The notes beneath the pieces are model-generated. The model made no database searches. It saw only the letters and a program-made list of their open reading frames with translations, and had not been told where the DNA came from. A DNA stretch of 64,000 nucleotides from Neptuniibacter halophilus (lineage in GTDB: Bacteria > Pseudomonadota > Gammaproteobacteria > Pseudomonadales > Balneatricaceae): assembly GCF_030295765.1 (NCBI RefSeq), contig NZ_AP027292.1, forward strand, positions 1,178,001-1,242,000, read 5' to 3'. A program made the position numbers and the translations under genes. Positions 13,573 to 24,122 of this stretch are shown piece by piece (the stretch's first letter is position 1; every line of letters starts with the position of its first letter).

Positions 13573-14675
13573 GTGCTTCGCCCCTTTATATTGGTCTGAT
13601 GTCCGGCACCAGTCTCGACAGTATCGATGCGGTTGCCGTTCGCTTTGAACCCACGTTTGAGTTAGTGGCCAGCCACAGCGAGTCATTTCCGGCTCAGCTC
13701 AAACAGGCAATCAGCCAGCTAACCCTGCCCGGCGACAATGAGATTGACCGTATGGGGCGGGTCGATATTGCACTCGGCGACCTGTTCGCGCAGGCCGTTT
13801 CACAACTGCTAACACAACACGGGTTAAATCCTGCAGAAATCAGGGCAATCGGCAGCCACGGCCAGACCATCCGGCACCGTCCTGAATTTAGTTACACCCT
13901 GCAGATTGGCGATGCCAACCGCATCGCCGAACTGACCGGAATCACCACAGTCACTGATTTCCGCCGCAGGGATATGGCGGCCGGAGGTCAGGGCGCACCG
14001 CTGGTACCCGCCTTTCACCGGGCTATGCTGCACAACCCTGAACAGGACCGGGTTTTGCTGAATGTGGGCGGCATGGCTAATCTGACTTTTCTTCCGGCCA
14101 ACCCCTGCGAGCCTGTCAGAGGTTTTGATACCGGGCCGGGTAACATTCTGATGGATCTGTGGATTCAGCACTGTCTTGGCTCTGACTATGACAAGGACGG
14201 CCAATGGGCCAGTAGTGGCAAAGTTAATAACGCATTGTTGCAAGATCTGCTCAGGCTGCCCTACTTTCAACTACCACCACCTAAAAGCACAGGGCGGGAG
14301 CAGTTCAACCAGCAGTGGCTGCAAGACAGTGTCAGCCGGCACGACCTGCCTGCAGAAGATATCCAGCGCACCCTGCTGGAACTAACCGCCCGCAGTGTCG
14401 CCGATAGTCTGCAACAGCATATCCCGAGTCAGTCCTTTGAATTACTGGTGTGCGGTGGTGGCAGTCGCAACGGTCTGCTGCTGCATCGCCTTGCTGAACT
14501 GCTACCCGGTAAGCGCGTCTCACCGACCGATCAGGCCGGAATTGATGCTGACTGGATGGAAGCCGCTGCGTTTGCATGGCTGGCAAAGCGCTGTCTTGAT
14601 GGTATGAGCGGCAACCTGAGCCCCGTGACAGGGGCGGCAGGTGAAAGAATTCTCGGGGCGATCTATCAGGCTTAA
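13569..14675 (+). CDS. anmK: anhydro-N-acetylmuramic acid kinase
   Basis: A 368-residue cytoplasmic kinase that opens and phosphorylates 1,6-anhydro-MurNAc to MurNAc-6-phosphate in peptidoglycan recycling. The N-terminal ATP loop YIGLMSGTSLDSIDAV is diagnostic, as are FRRRDMAAGGQGAPLVP and the GGGSRNG block near the C-terminus. Full length. Translationally coupled (ATGA) to the upstream M23 peptidase. Confidence 0.96.
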   Translation: MSASPLYIGLMSGTSLDSIDAVAVRFEPTFELVASHSESFPAQLKQAISQLTLPGDNEIDRMGRVDIALGDLFAQAVSQLLTQHGLNPAEIRAIGSHGQTIRHRPEFSYTLQIGDANRIAELTGITTVTDFRRRDMAAGGQGAPLVPAFHRAMLHNPEQDRVLLNVGGMANLTFLPANPCEPVRGFDTGPGNILMDLWIQHCLGSDYDKDGQWASSGKVNNALLQDLLRLPYFQLPPPKSTGREQFNQQWLQDSVSRHDLPAEDIQRTLLELTARSVADSLQQHIPSQSFELLVCGGGSRNGLLLHRLAELLPGKRVSPTDQAGIDADWMEAAAFAWLAKRCLDGMSGNLSPVTGAAGERILGAIYQA

Positions 14676-14683
14676 GCTCCGGC

Positions 14684-15133
14684 TCAGAAGTAAAGATAAC
14701 CGCGCGTCTTGAGACGTCGCTCTTCCGCCGGCCCCAGCGGGACTGTATCAATAAAATCAGGCAGTTCCGAACGCTCTACATTATTCAGACGCATCCAGGT
14801 TTCACAGATTCTGATATCGATCACACCCTGCGATTCTAATTTTTTTGCCAGATTCAGCAACTCAGGATACATCGACTGATTCCGCTGGCGAAATGCATGC
14901 GCCTCATCCCCGTGCAGCACAAACACAATCGGGTCATAAGCGCTGAGGTCGGTCCCTTCTTCGAGCAACATACTGGCACGACGAAACAGCATTTCCACTT
15001 CGGTCGGGTTATTTTTCTTGATCAACGCCAGATAGCGCTGATTACTTTGCGGATCGATCGGGGATTGCAACGGCTCAGCCTGAGCACCGAGGGCAAAGAG
15101 CAACGCGATACAGAATAAAGCAGACTTCAGCAT
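14684..15133 (-). CDS. exported DsrE-like protein of unknown function
   Basis: A 149-residue protein with a signal peptide (hydrophobic core [15 protein letters not shown], cleavage near AQA). The mature part matches the general DsrE/DUF1791 pattern: [13 protein letters not shown], then an amphipathic helix, then a cysteine in RICETWMR and a closing [19 protein letters not shown] strand. DsrE relatives handle sulfur or are of unknown role, so the reaction cannot be stated. I begin at the ATG giving a compact signal peptide; ATGs 3 and 10 codons upstream exist. It faces anmK convergently with 8 bp between stops. Confidence 0.65.
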   Translation of the reverse strand: MLKSALFCIALLFALGAQAEPLQSPIDPQSNQRYLALIKKNNPTEVEMLFRRASMLLEEGTDLSAYDPIVFVLHGDEAHAFRQRNQSMYPELLNLAKKLESQGVIDIRICETWMRLNNVERSELPDFIDTVPLGPAEERRLKTRGYLYF

Positions 15134-15229
15134 GACACTCATCCACAAGGAACAGAACGACAAGCTTATAAGAGCAGAGAGGAGATGAACAGGCTGTTAA
15201 CTGAATCGACAGCCTGCTCAGGAGAGGTA

Positions 15230-15586
15230 TCAGATAGAGAAGGAGGAGCCACAACCACAGGTGGTGGTTGCGTTCGGGTTATTGATCACGAACTGTGAAC
15301 CCTGCAAGCCCTCTTTGAAGTCGACTTCCGCACCCGCGAGATACTGAAAGCTCATAGGATCCACCAGCATAGTTACACCGTCACGCTCAACAACAGTGTC
15401 GTCATCGGCTGCGGTTTCATCGAAGGTAAAGCCGTAGGAGAAGCCCGCACATCCACCACCGGTAATGAATACCCGCAGCTTCAGGTTGTCGTTCTCTTCC
15501 TCTTCGATTAGGGATTTTACTTTGGCAGCAGCGGCCGGAGTAAAAGCCATCTCCTGCTCTACGCTTGGATCAACTGTTTCTATCAT
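15230..15586 (-). CDS. erpA: iron-sulfur cluster insertion protein ErpA
   Basis: A 118-residue A-type carrier that delivers Fe-S clusters to apoproteins. The three ligand cysteines are present: one in [11 protein letters not shown] and two in the C-terminal [11 protein letters not shown]. Length and C-terminus fit ErpA rather than IscA. It stands alone between argC and the DsrE-like gene with gaps of about 60-100 bp. Confidence 0.94.
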   Translation of the reverse strand: MIETVDPSVEQEMAFTPAAAAKVKSLIEEEENDNLKLRVFITGGGCAGFSYGFTFDETAADDDTVVERDGVTMLVDPMSFQYLAGAEVDFKEGLQGSQFVINNPNATTTCGCGSSFSI

Positions 15587-15647
15587 AGGACCTTACTCAT
15601 ATTGACTGGGCGTAATTATCACCTTAACCGAGTAAAGCAGTCAAGTA

Positions 15648-16682
15648 TTAGGGCATTAACCCAACCACATTCAATCCAGCCCGCTCATCCAGATCGAACA
15701 TAATGTTCATATTCTGAATCGCCTGACCGGCGGCCCCTTTCACCAGATTGTCGATGACCGACAGAACCACCACAGTATCTTCACCCTGCGGGCGGTGCAC
15801 ACTGATACGGCACATGTTGGCACCTTTAACGCTGCGGGTCTGTGGATGACTACCGGCCGGCATGACATCTACAAAAGGCTCATCGGCATAACGCTCTTCA
15901 AACAGCGTCTGCAGATCATGATCCACCGGATCCTTCAGCACGCCATAACAGGTTGAGTGAATCCCACGGATCATCGGCGTCAGATGTGGCACAAAGGTCA
16001 GATGCACCGGACGCTCAGCAGCCAGCGCCAGACCCTGTTTGATCTCTGGCAGATGACGATGCCCCGGCACGCCGTAAGCCATCATGCTTTCACTGGCTTC
16101 ACACAGCAGCATTCCCACTTTCGCGCCACGCCCTGCACCGCTGACGCCGGATTTACAGTCAGCAATCAGGCGACGATGATCGATCAGACGATTTTCCAGC
16201 AAGGGCAGGAAAGCCAGTTGTGTAGCCGTTGGATAACAGCCCGGGCAGGCAATCAGTTGCGCCTGCTTAATCTGTTCGCGATTAACCTCCGGTAAACCGT
16301 ATACAGCGAGCTCGGCCATCTCCGGCTGCGTGTGCTCCATACCGTACCATTTAGACCAGAGCTCCAGATCCTTGATACGAAAATCCGCACCCAGATCGAT
16401 GACACGCACCCCTTTGGCCACCAGCGCAGCAGCCATGTTCATCGCTACGCCATGGGGTGTAGCAAAAAACACCACATCGCAGCCAGCCAGCGTATCCACA
16501 TCCGGCACGCTGAATCGCAGATCATGGTGTCCTCGCAGATTGGGGTACATATCAGCCACACTGACACCCTCTTCGGAACGGGAAGTAATCACCTCTACAC
16601 GTGCCTCAGGATGATTCGCCAACAGACGTAGCAACTCTACACCGGTATAACCGGTCCCACCTACAATACCTACCTTGATCAC
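15648..16682 (-). CDS. argC: N-acetyl-gamma-glutamyl-phosphate reductase
   Basis: A 344-residue NADPH-dependent enzyme making N-acetyl-glutamate semialdehyde, third step of arginine synthesis. It begins with the dinucleotide loop [17 protein letters not shown] and has the catalytic cysteine in the [14 protein letters not shown] block. Full length and complete. Divergent from the CLC gene across 88 bp. Confidence 0.97.
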   Translation of the reverse strand: MIKVGIVGGTGYTGVELLRLLANHPEARVEVITSRSEEGVSVADMYPNLRGHHDLRFSVPDVDTLAGCDVVFFATPHGVAMNMAAALVAKGVRVIDLGADFRIKDLELWSKWYGMEHTQPEMAELAVYGLPEVNREQIKQAQLIACPGCYPTATQLAFLPLLENRLIDHRRLIADCKSGVSGAGRGAKVGMLLCEASESMMAYGVPGHRHLPEIKQGLALAAERPVHLTFVPHLTPMIRGIHSTCYGVLKDPVDHDLQTLFEERYADEPFVDVMPAGSHPQTRSVKGANMCRISVHRPQGEDTVVVLSVIDNLVKGAAGQAIQNMNIMFDLDERAGLNVVGLMP

Positions 16683-16770
16683 AGGAACCTCTCATCGGGG
16701 TTAAAAACTGGTAATCTATAATACTACAAAAGCCAGCAACCCATTGACTACTAATTAGATTAACCTGCCG

Positions 16771-18495
16771 ATGCCCAGACCCGTTTTTTCCCTGGAACAT
16801 TTCCGCCACCGTTTAGCACACAATGAAGCACTGCCGCAGATGGTGGTGCTGGGCGTTTTATGTGGTCTGGTCTGCGGGCTGGTGCTCGGGCTTTTTCGGC
16901 TGCTGCTGGAATATCCGCTGTCACAACTGCTGCCCGGTGGCGACAACGACAATTTTGAAGGGCTCTCACCCTGGCTGCATTTTTTCCTGCCGGTGCTGGG
17001 AAGTCTGTTATTAATCGCAATCCTGTCACGGGTGACGCCACTAAACCGGAAAGTGGGTGTCGCTCACCTGCTGGAACGGATGGCCTATCACCAGAGCAAG
17101 CTGCCGCTGACCAATGCCCTGATCCAGTTTTTTGCCGCAACCGCCGCACTGCTGTTTGGTCACTCAGTCGGCAAAGAGGGGCCCGCCATCCATCTCGGGG
17201 CGGCCTGCGGCAGTCAGCTCGGCCAGCGCCTGAACCTGCCCAACAATACCCTGCGTATTCTGGCGGGCTGCGGTACCGCCGCAGGCATCGCCGCCATGTT
17301 CAACACCCCCCTTGCCGGCGTGATTTTCGCCATGGAAGTGGTGTTGCTGGAATACAGCGTCATCGGCTTTATGCCGGTAATTGTCTCCGCCGCCACCGGC
17401 GCTCTGGTGGTTCAACTGATGTTTGGCCGCGAGTTAGTGCTTACTGTCCCGGCAATGCATATTGAATCACTGCACGAGATTCCCTACATCGTCTTTCTCG
17501 GTGTCATGATCGGCCTTCTCGCAGTGGTCTTTATCAGCCTGATGCGAGCCACCGCCAAATGGGCCGACCATTCGGTGCTGAGTTACCGCTCCAAGCTGAT
17601 GCTGGCCGGGCTGGCCACCGGCTGCTGTGCTGTATTTTATCCTCAGGTAATGGGCATCGGTTACGATACGGTAGGCGCTGTGCTGGACGGCCAACTGGGT
17701 ATCCAGTTACTGATTGGCATTCTGATCAGCAAATGTCTGCTGACCCCGGTTGTGCTCGCGCTGGGAGTACCCGCAGGCCTCATCGGCCCGGCGATCTTTA
17801 TCGGAGCCATTGGCGGTGGCCTGCTCGGTATTCTCGGCGCCCAGGCAGTCGATCTGAACGTCGCCCACTCTGGCTTTTACGCCCTGCTCGGCATGGCCAG
17901 TATGATGGGTGCTGTCACCAATGCGCCTATGGCTGCGCTGGTTGCCACACTGGAGCTGACCGGCAATCCGAATATTATCTTCCCGGCCATGATATCAATC
18001 GTTATCTCCAACCTGATTGCCCGCTATGTCTTTAACCTGCCATCGGTTTTTATTACGTCCATGCGCTTGCAGGGGCTGGACTACCACTACAATCCACTTA
18101 ACCAGATTCTCAACCGTGCAGCCGTGCGCAGCCTGATGCTGACCGATTACGTCAAAAGCGCCCCACTGATCTCCGCGCAGGGCGCCAGCAATGCGCTCAG
18201 CAACAACCCAAGCTGGATACTGCTCGAGGACGCTGACAAATTCACCCTGCTCTCACCGGGTGATCTGCATCATCAGGTACGCACTGCGGAGTCCGCCGAT
18301 CAGGATATTGATATGCTCACTATTCCCGGTTTACGGCTGGATACCGCCCGGATCGACAGCCGGTCCACTCTGCAACAGGCACTCGACTGCATGAAAGAGC
18401 AGCAGGTTGAAGCCCTCTGCATTACCAATATCCGGGGTCAGGTGATCGGTCTGCTGACCCGGGAACAGATCGAAGACTTTTACCGTAAGAATTAA
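16771..18495 (+). CDS. CLC-family chloride channel/transporter with C-terminal CBS domains
   Basis: A 574-residue polytopic membrane protein. About 10-12 membrane helices fill residues 20-430, followed by a cytoplasmic region with CBS-type repeats (about 445-574). The gate glutamate is kept in VGKEGP (Glu136) and the GVPAGLIGP block corresponds to the GxFxP anion site. Two departures stand out: the usual GSGIP loop reads KVGVAHL, and the position of the internal proton glutamate reads valine (FAMEVV, Glu189 then Val190). In known CLCs this valine goes with channel behaviour, so coupled Cl-/H+ exchange is doubtful. Three bases separate it from thiE. Confidence 0.88.
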   Translation: MPRPVFSLEHFRHRLAHNEALPQMVVLGVLCGLVCGLVLGLFRLLLEYPLSQLLPGGDNDNFEGLSPWLHFFLPVLGSLLLIAILSRVTPLNRKVGVAHLLERMAYHQSKLPLTNALIQFFAATAALLFGHSVGKEGPAIHLGAACGSQLGQRLNLPNNTLRILAGCGTAAGIAAMFNTPLAGVIFAMEVVLLEYSVIGFMPVIVSAATGALVVQLMFGRELVLTVPAMHIESLHEIPYIVFLGVMIGLLAVVFISLMRATAKWADHSVLSYRSKLMLAGLATGCCAVFYPQVMGIGYDTVGAVLDGQLGIQLLIGILISKCLLTPVVLALGVPAGLIGPAIFIGAIGGGLLGILGAQAVDLNVAHSGFYALLGMASMMGAVTNAPMAALVATLELTGNPNIIFPAMISIVISNLIARYVFNLPSVFITSMRLQGLDYHYNPLNQILNRAAVRSLMLTDYVKSAPLISAQGASNALSNNPSWILLEDADKFTLLSPGDLHHQVRTAESADQDIDMLTIPGLRLDTARIDSRSTLQQALDCMKEQQVEALCITNIRGQVIGLLTREQIEDFYRKN

Positions 18496-18498
18496 GCG

Positions 18499-19128
18499 AT
18501 GAACGACAACCTGAAAGGACTGTACGGCATCACCGACAGTGAGCTGATGCCAGATACCGAAACCCTGTTGCGCAAAATTGAACAGAGCCTGCAGGGCGGC
18601 GCCCGGATAATCCAGTACCGGGACAAATCATCTGACCTGAGGAAACGGGTTGAGCAGGCCTCTGCCCTGAACCGCCTCTGCCAGCAATACAAAGTCCCGC
18701 TGCTGATCAACGATGATGCCGGTCTCGCCGCCGGCATTGGTGCAGCAGGTGTTCATCTGGGGCAAAGTGATGGCGCCGTCAGCGAGGCGCGCGAAATGCT
18801 GGGCAGCCAGGCGATTATCGGTGTCACCTGCCACGATTCACTGGCGCTGGCGATACAGGCGCAAGCCGAAGGCGCAGATTACGTGGCCTTTGGTGCATTC
18901 TTTCCCTCACAAACCAAACCCAACGCCAAACCGGCCCCGCTTGAACTGCTCCAGCAGGTGAAAGCCAAAGTTCAGCTTCCAATAGTGGCGATTGGCGGCA
19001 TTAGCGTGGATAATGCCGGTCAGCTTGTGACTGCGGGGGCCGACATGATTGCGGTGATTCATGCACTTTATGGGCAGGGCAAAATATCTGCCACCGCCCG
19101 CGCCTTTCAGCAGCACTTTACCCACTGA
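18499..19128 (+). CDS. thiE: thiamine-phosphate synthase
   Basis: A 209-residue TIM-barrel enzyme that joins HMP-pyrophosphate and thiazole phosphate to form thiamine phosphate. Motifs include IQYRDK at the start, [22 protein letters not shown], the GVTCHDS loop and VAIGGIS near the C-terminus. No THI-box riboswitch is visible upstream; it appears to be read through from the CLC gene and continues to hemL, an order also seen in Pseudomonas. Confidence 0.95.
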   Translation: MNDNLKGLYGITDSELMPDTETLLRKIEQSLQGGARIIQYRDKSSDLRKRVEQASALNRLCQQYKVPLLINDDAGLAAGIGAAGVHLGQSDGAVSEAREMLGSQAIIGVTCHDSLALAIQAQAEGADYVAFGAFFPSQTKPNAKPAPLELLQQVKAKVQLPIVAIGGISVDNAGQLVTAGADMIAVIHALYGQGKISATARAFQQHFTH

Positions 19129-19147
19129 ATTCAGAGAGAAGATAGCA

Positions 19148-20431
19148 ATGTCCCGTTCCGAACAACTTTTTCAGGCAGCTCAGGTTCATATTCCAGGCGG
19201 AGTAAACTCCCCGGTACGTGCATTTAAAGGTGTAGGCGGCACGCCACTGTTCTTTAAACGCGGCGAAGGGGCCTACCTGTTCGATGAGGACGACAATAAA
19301 TATATCGACTATGTCGGTTCCTGGGGCCCTATGATCCTTGGTCACTGCAACACGACGGTAATGGATGCGGTGCGCGGCTCTCTGGATAACGGTCTCGGCT
19401 TCGGTGCACCTACCGAAATTGAGATCCAGATGGCTGATAAAGTCTGCGAGATCATGCCGGGCATGGACATGGTACGCATGGTCAGCTCCGGTACTGAAGC
19501 CACTATGAGTGCCATCCGTCTGGCGCGTGGCTACACCAAACGTGACAAGATCGTAAAATTTGAAGGCTGCTACCACGGGCACTCTGACTCGCTGCTGGTT
19601 AAAGCCGGTTCCGGCATGCTGACACTGGGCGAACCCAGCTCTCCGGGTGTACCCGCGTCACTGGCAGAACACACCATCACCCTGACCTACAACGATATCG
19701 ACAGTGTTCGTCAGGCCTTCGCCGAAGTCGGCGACCAGATTGCCTGCATCATCGTTGAACCGGTCGCCGGTAACATGAACTGCATCCCACCGGTGCCGGG
19801 GTTCCTTGAAGGCCTGCGTGAAGTCTGTGACGAGCACGGCAGCGTGCTGATTCTGGATGAAGTTATGACCGGATTCCGCGTCGCTCTGGGCGGTGCACAG
19901 TCTGTTTACAACGTGCAGCCAGACCTGACCACGCTGGGCAAGGTGATTGGCGGCGGTCTGCCTGTAGGCGCTTTTGGTGGTAAGAAAGAGATCATGGAAC
20001 ATATCGCCCCACTGGGTGCGGTCTATCAGGCAGGTACCCTGTCCGGTAACCCACTGGCCATGGCTGCAGGTCTGGCCATGCTGAACGAAATCTCCAGACC
20101 GGGCTTTTACGAGCAGCTCAGTGCCAAGGTTGAACTGCTGACGGAAGGCCTCGAAGCGGTCGCGATGGCGAATGGGGTTCCGTTCACCACCAGCCGGGTG
20201 GGTGGCATGTTCGGCCTGTTCTTTACAGAACAGAAACAGGTAACCAGTTTCACAGAAACCATGGCCTGCGATGCCGATAAGTTCTCCCGATTCTTCCACG
20301 GCATGCTGGAACAGGGCGTTTATCTCGCACCTTCTGCGTTTGAAGCCGGCTTTATCTCAGCCGCTCATACTCAGGAAGATATCGAAGCGACGCTGGCAGC
20401 AGCCGATCAGGTTTTTGCCAGCCTGAAATGA
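19148..20431 (+). CDS. hemL: glutamate-1-semialdehyde 2,1-aminomutase
   Basis: A 427-residue PLP enzyme of the C5 haem pathway, converting glutamate-1-semialdehyde to 5-aminolevulinate. The start ATG is preceded by AGAGAGAAG. Motifs: [15 protein letters not shown] at the N-terminus, [15 protein letters not shown] for the cofactor phosphate, [11 protein letters not shown], and the PLP lysine in [17 protein letters not shown]. Full length. It overlaps the following membrane protein gene by 4 bp. Confidence 0.97.
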   Translation: MSRSEQLFQAAQVHIPGGVNSPVRAFKGVGGTPLFFKRGEGAYLFDEDDNKYIDYVGSWGPMILGHCNTTVMDAVRGSLDNGLGFGAPTEIEIQMADKVCEIMPGMDMVRMVSSGTEATMSAIRLARGYTKRDKIVKFEGCYHGHSDSLLVKAGSGMLTLGEPSSPGVPASLAEHTITLTYNDIDSVRQAFAEVGDQIACIIVEPVAGNMNCIPPVPGFLEGLREVCDEHGSVLILDEVMTGFRVALGGAQSVYNVQPDLTTLGKVIGGGLPVGAFGGKKEIMEHIAPLGAVYQAGTLSGNPLAMAAGLAMLNEISRPGFYEQLSAKVELLTEGLEAVAMANGVPFTTSRVGGMFGLFFTEQKQVTSFTETMACDADKFSRFFHGMLEQGVYLAPSAFEAGFISAAHTQEDIEATLAAADQVFASLK

Positions 20432-21027
20432 GCCTGTTCTACGTCAGCAGTCAGATCATCCTGTTCGGTTGCGCCCTGTTCCTTGCCGGGCGCAGCTATC
20501 AGGTCGGCGAAAAGTTCGCCCACAGTGCAAGCATGGTCATCAGCCTGGCGGCAGCCTTTATCGCCAGTTCAGCGGCTGCCAACCTGCTGCTTCAACAACC
20601 CGGTCAGGATATTCAGACCCTGCGCAGAATCCTCGATAACCTGGCCTACTTTGCCGCTTTACCCCTGATTGCCAGTGCGTTACTCGCGTATGCCTGGCAA
20701 CAGGACTGGTCAAAGGCCGGCTGGGGGCGTTGGCTTCTGGCCCTGTTCGCCCTGTTTGAGCTCTGTCGCCGTAGCGGTATAGGTGCGGGCTACAGTCAGA
20801 TACTGGCCCTGCTGTGTGTGACCATTACACTGATCAGCCTTTGCAAATTCCGCTCAGGCCAGACCCGCCTGTTCGGCACCCTGAGTCTGCTCTGTCTGGC
20901 GCCTGCGCTGTTGTTGTTCAGCCCGGCCTCGCTGTTGCAGATGAGCAACCCCACGCTCTTCGGGCTAAGTCTGGGCGGCGCTCTGGCACTGCTCAGCCTG
21001 GCGTTGGGTAAGACACGAATCAGTTAA
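20428..21027 (+). CDS. polytopic membrane protein of unknown function
   Basis: A 199-residue protein, very hydrophobic, with about six membrane segments and short loops (charged stretches only near 25-30, 60-70 and 93-102). I recognise no family. Translational coupling to hemL (ATGA) and the terminator 20 bp downstream show it is the last gene of the clc-thiE-hemL unit. Confidence 0.7.
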   Translation: MSLFYVSSQIILFGCALFLAGRSYQVGEKFAHSASMVISLAAAFIASSAAANLLLQQPGQDIQTLRRILDNLAYFAALPLIASALLAYAWQQDWSKAGWGRWLLALFALFELCRRSGIGAGYSQILALLCVTITLISLCKFRSGQTRLFGTLSLLCLAPALLLFSPASLLQMSNPTLFGLSLGGALALLSLALGKTRIS

Positions 21028-21047
21028 GGTCGTCAGCCAGAAAACGC

Positions 21048-21075
21048 AAAACGCCCGCAGGATGCGGGCGTTTTT
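21048..21075 (+). terminator. rho-independent terminator
   Basis: AAAACGCCCGCA pairs with TGCGGGCGTTTT around a two- to three-base loop, ending in a T run. Ends the thiE-hemL transcript; the symmetric A/T flanks would also work for the convergent lipoprotein gene. Confidence 0.9.
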
Positions 21076-21198
21076 ATTACTTCGCAAAGCTAACAAATAT
21101 CAAGGCAGGCAGCGGCGGCCTGCCCTGTCTGTTTGACAACGACCACAGCACTCAGCGCCACCCTCCTGTGTCACTAAGCGCCACTGCCGGCTTTTAGC

Positions 21199-21765
21199 TT
21201 AGTATTCGAGTGCTTTGCTGCGCGCTTTGGCAGCGCCGGCGCTGTTGCCGGCCCCGCTGCGAATATCTGCGATTAACAGCCATAGACGACGCAGCATCAC
21301 CACGTCGCCTATGGCCATATTGGTGCCTTTCAGCGCCAGTTGTTCGGCCTGTGTCCAGCGCCCTTCAAGACGCCGGATATCCGCCCACTGGTAATAGATC
21401 TCCGGATCTCGCGGAGCAATACGTTGCGCCCGCTCGAGATTACTCTCTGCCGCCTGCATCGCGCCATTGCGCTTCTGCCGGTTAGCATTATCGAGCAGAG
21501 CAATCACTGCCGGGTTCTGCGGCCGGGACGTCACCGGTGTGGGAACGGGGACGTTCACTGGCTGCTCAGTTCGGGATTCCCGGACTACGCCCGGGGAAAT
21601 AATCACTGCCGCGGCGGCGGGTTCGGCCTGCTGGATGCCTCCATCCTGTTCGGTTCTATCCTCAACCGGTGGACGATAGCCTCCTGTTCCACTGACACAT
21701 CCAGTCAGCCCCAGTGCCGTCATTGCCACGAACACCCATTTGTAGCGACCTGTTACCTGAACCAT
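21199..21765 (-). CDS. TPR-containing outer-membrane-type lipoprotein
   Basis: A 188-residue predicted lipoprotein. A short basic N-terminus and hydrophobic core lead to the lipobox LTGC. A proline- and glutamate-rich linker (about 30-80) is followed by two tetratricopeptide-like helical pairs (about 85-165, including a GAMQAAESNLERAQRIAPRDP repeat, whose first part matches TPR spacing). The ATG is within the last codons of mrcB (13-bp overlap), so it is coupled to PBP1b. An LpoB-like role as activator of PBP1b is tempting from position alone, but the fold looks different and this is inference. Confidence 0.75.
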   Translation of the reverse strand: MVQVTGRYKWVFVAMTALGLTGCVSGTGGYRPPVEDRTEQDGGIQQAEPAAAAVIISPGVVRESRTEQPVNVPVPTPVTSRPQNPAVIALLDNANRQKRNGAMQAAESNLERAQRIAPRDPEIYYQWADIRRLEGRWTQAEQLALKGTNMAIGDVVMLRRLWLLIADIRSGAGNSAGAAKARSKALEY

Positions 21766-24083
21766 TTTTTGAACCAATCCAGAGAGTTATTTTGCTGATT
21801 TTCGGCGCACTCAGCGTATTCCTGCGGAGCTGTACCTTTAATGAATGGTAATTGTCGCACACCCTCACAGTGTTCGGCAGAGATGCGACCGGTTTTTTCC
21901 TCCACCCACTGGTACTCAATCCCTTCCGGCTGCACTGCCATGAAGGAGTGCGGGCGTTCCCGTACCATCAGTTCGGTCCAGGCCCGTAAAGCACCACCGG
22001 AACCGGTAAACGGCAGCTTGCCGTTATCATCCAGCCCCAGCCAGACAACTGCCATCCGGTCAGCGGCGAACCCGGCAAACCAGCTATCACGCTGATCGTT
22101 ACTGGTACCGGTCTTACCCGCCAGATTCATCGACGAGGGCAGACGGCTGTAGACATAGCGCGCTGTACCCTCGCGGGTCACAGTCTGCAACGCGTACTGA
22201 ATCAGGTGCATATTTTCTGCCGATACCACCTGCTTCACCTCAAAAGGATAACGCGACAGTTCAACCCCCTCGGAGTCGGTCACCAGACGGATCGCCCGCA
22301 GTGGAGTACGAAAACCGTTGGCAGCCATGGTCTGATAGATCGCCGCTACTTCAAACGGGCTCATCGACTCAGCCCCGAGCAACAGTGACGGGTAAGCCTT
22401 CGGCTCCCGCTCCACACCAAGCCGCTGCAGCAGATCGATAACCCGGGACAAGCCGACATCCATCCCCAACTGCGCTGTACTTTGGTTATAAGATTTCGCC
22501 AGAGCTCTATAGAGAGGGACTTTCCCGTGGCTCTGATGATCAAAGTTCTGCGGCACCCAGCTTTCACCATTTGGCAGGGGCACACTGATGGGTTGATCAT
22601 CCAGCACCGAAGCCAGGGTATAGCCTTCTTCCAGAGCAGCCAGATAAACCGCAGGCTTGACCAGTGAACCGATCGGCCGACGTGCGTCCAGCGCCCGGTT
22701 AAAGCCCTGATAGCGCGCATTGCGCCCACCGACCATTGCCAGCACTTCGCCGGTCTGCGGATCGGTGACAACCATACCGCCCTGCAGATCCTGCACCGGC
22801 TTACCATGGCGCTTCTGCAGATTCGCGATGGTCTTTTCCAGAGCATCGGCACTGTTTGCCTGCACCGCAGGGTCAAGGCTGGTAAACACACGCAGCCCTT
22901 CGGAGTTAAGCACCTCTTCCGGATATTCATCCCGCAACTGACGCTTCACCAGATCCAGATAAGCCGGGTAAGCCCCCTTATGCAAACTACGCTGTCTGAC
23001 CACACCCAGCGGCCGTTTTTCAGCATCAAGACGCTGCTTCATGCTGATTACGCCCTGCTCCTGTAACACCTGCAGCACCAGATTTCGCCGTGCCAGCGCT
23101 CGTTCCGGATGACGTCGGGGATCGTAGTAGGAAGGGCCTTTTACCATACCCGCCAGCAGTGCCACCTGATGCAACTGCAGTTCATTTATTGGCTGAGCAA
23201 AATAGTACTGGCTGGCCAGACCAAAACCATGCACCGCACGGGAGCCTGATTGTCCCAGATAGACTTCATTCAGATACGCTTCAAGGATCTCATCTTTGCT
23301 GTAGTGCAGATCCAGCAGCACAGCCATCGGAATCTCCATCAGCTTACGCGCCAGAGTCCGGTCTGAGGTGAGGTAGAAATTTTTGATCAGTTGCTGGGTC
23401 AGGGTGCTTCCCCCCTGCACAAACCGGCCAACCCGGATATTGACCCACATCGCCCGGGCGATCCCGCGCGGAGAGACGCCGAAGTGCTGGTAGTAATCCC
23501 GGTCTTCAATCTGAATCAGTGCATCCAGCAGGTGCTGAGGCGCCTGTTCCAGACGAATCAGATCACGGTCTTCATTATCTTTGGGGTAAATACCGCCGAT
23601 CAGAATCGGTTCCAGACGACTCAACGGTACCGCCCGGCCATTCTGATCCCGGATCGAGGCTAACTGCCCGCCACTGAAGCTGAGCAGCATTTTACGCGGC
23701 GGTTCATCCCCATCCGGAAAGCTGAAACCACGGGTATAGACCCGCGCCCGGCTGCTGGCCCATTCCACGCTCCCGGGCTGATCGGCCCGGTTTACAAAGC
23801 GATAGCCGAGCCCTTTAAGCTCACGTTTAAGATCTTCCCGCGCCAGCGGCTGACCGGCATACAGTTCCAGCGGGCGAGCGTAAACCTTGGCCGGTAGCGC
23901 CCAGCGCTTGCCTTCGAATTTCTGCTTAACCTGGACATCAAGATAGATCAGCCCGATCCCCCCCAGCACAATCCCGACCAGGGATAGTTTAAACAGGAGA
24001 ATCAATAGCTTTTTCAGGAAGTTGCGCGGCTTTTTAGTACGCTTGCTGCGACTTGACGATTTTGGTGCTCTCTTTTTTGCCAT
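21753..24083 (-). CDS. mrcB: penicillin-binding protein 1B
   Basis: A 776-residue bifunctional class A PBP that polymerises glycan strands and cross-links peptides in the periplasm. Order: basic cytoplasmic tail, one membrane segment (about 25-47), UB2H-like domain (about 60-150, with VYARPLELYAG), glycosyltransferase GT51 (EDRDYYQHFG and GGSTLTQQLIKNFYL), then transpeptidase with the active-site Ser473 in GSLVKP, SYN in SYNQST and KTGT in AGKTGTSNDQRDSW. Length and UB2H place it with PBP1b. Divergent from the APH/kinase gene; co-transcribed with the TPR lipoprotein. Confidence 0.96.
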   Translation of the reverse strand: MAKKRAPKSSSRSKRTKKPRNFLKKLLILLFKLSLVGIVLGGIGLIYLDVQVKQKFEGKRWALPAKVYARPLELYAGQPLAREDLKRELKGLGYRFVNRADQPGSVEWASSRARVYTRGFSFPDGDEPPRKMLLSFSGGQLASIRDQNGRAVPLSRLEPILIGGIYPKDNEDRDLIRLEQAPQHLLDALIQIEDRDYYQHFGVSPRGIARAMWVNIRVGRFVQGGSTLTQQLIKNFYLTSDRTLARKLMEIPMAVLLDLHYSKDEILEAYLNEVYLGQSGSRAVHGFGLASQYYFAQPINELQLHQVALLAGMVKGPSYYDPRRHPERALARRNLVLQVLQEQGVISMKQRLDAEKRPLGVVRQRSLHKGAYPAYLDLVKRQLRDEYPEEVLNSEGLRVFTSLDPAVQANSADALEKTIANLQKRHGKPVQDLQGGMVVTDPQTGEVLAMVGGRNARYQGFNRALDARRPIGSLVKPAVYLAALEEGYTLASVLDDQPISVPLPNGESWVPQNFDHQSHGKVPLYRALAKSYNQSTAQLGMDVGLSRVIDLLQRLGVEREPKAYPSLLLGAESMSPFEVAAIYQTMAANGFRTPLRAIRLVTDSEGVELSRYPFEVKQVVSAENMHLIQYALQTVTREGTARYVYSRLPSSMNLAGKTGTSNDQRDSWFAGFAADRMAVVWLGLDDNGKLPFTGSGGALRAWTELMVRERPHSFMAVQPEGIEYQWVEEKTGRISAEHCEGVRQLPFIKGTAPQEYAECAENQQNNSLDWFKKWFR

Positions 24084-24122
24084 CGGCTCAGTATAATGCC
24101 TTCCCTCAGCAAGTAATACAGA

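Noticed and set aside
15190..15222. Hairpin with arms ACAGGCTGT and ACAGCCTG between the DsrE-like gene and erpA as a terminator
   Set aside because: The stem is good, but no T run follows on the minus strand, so intrinsic termination is not supported.
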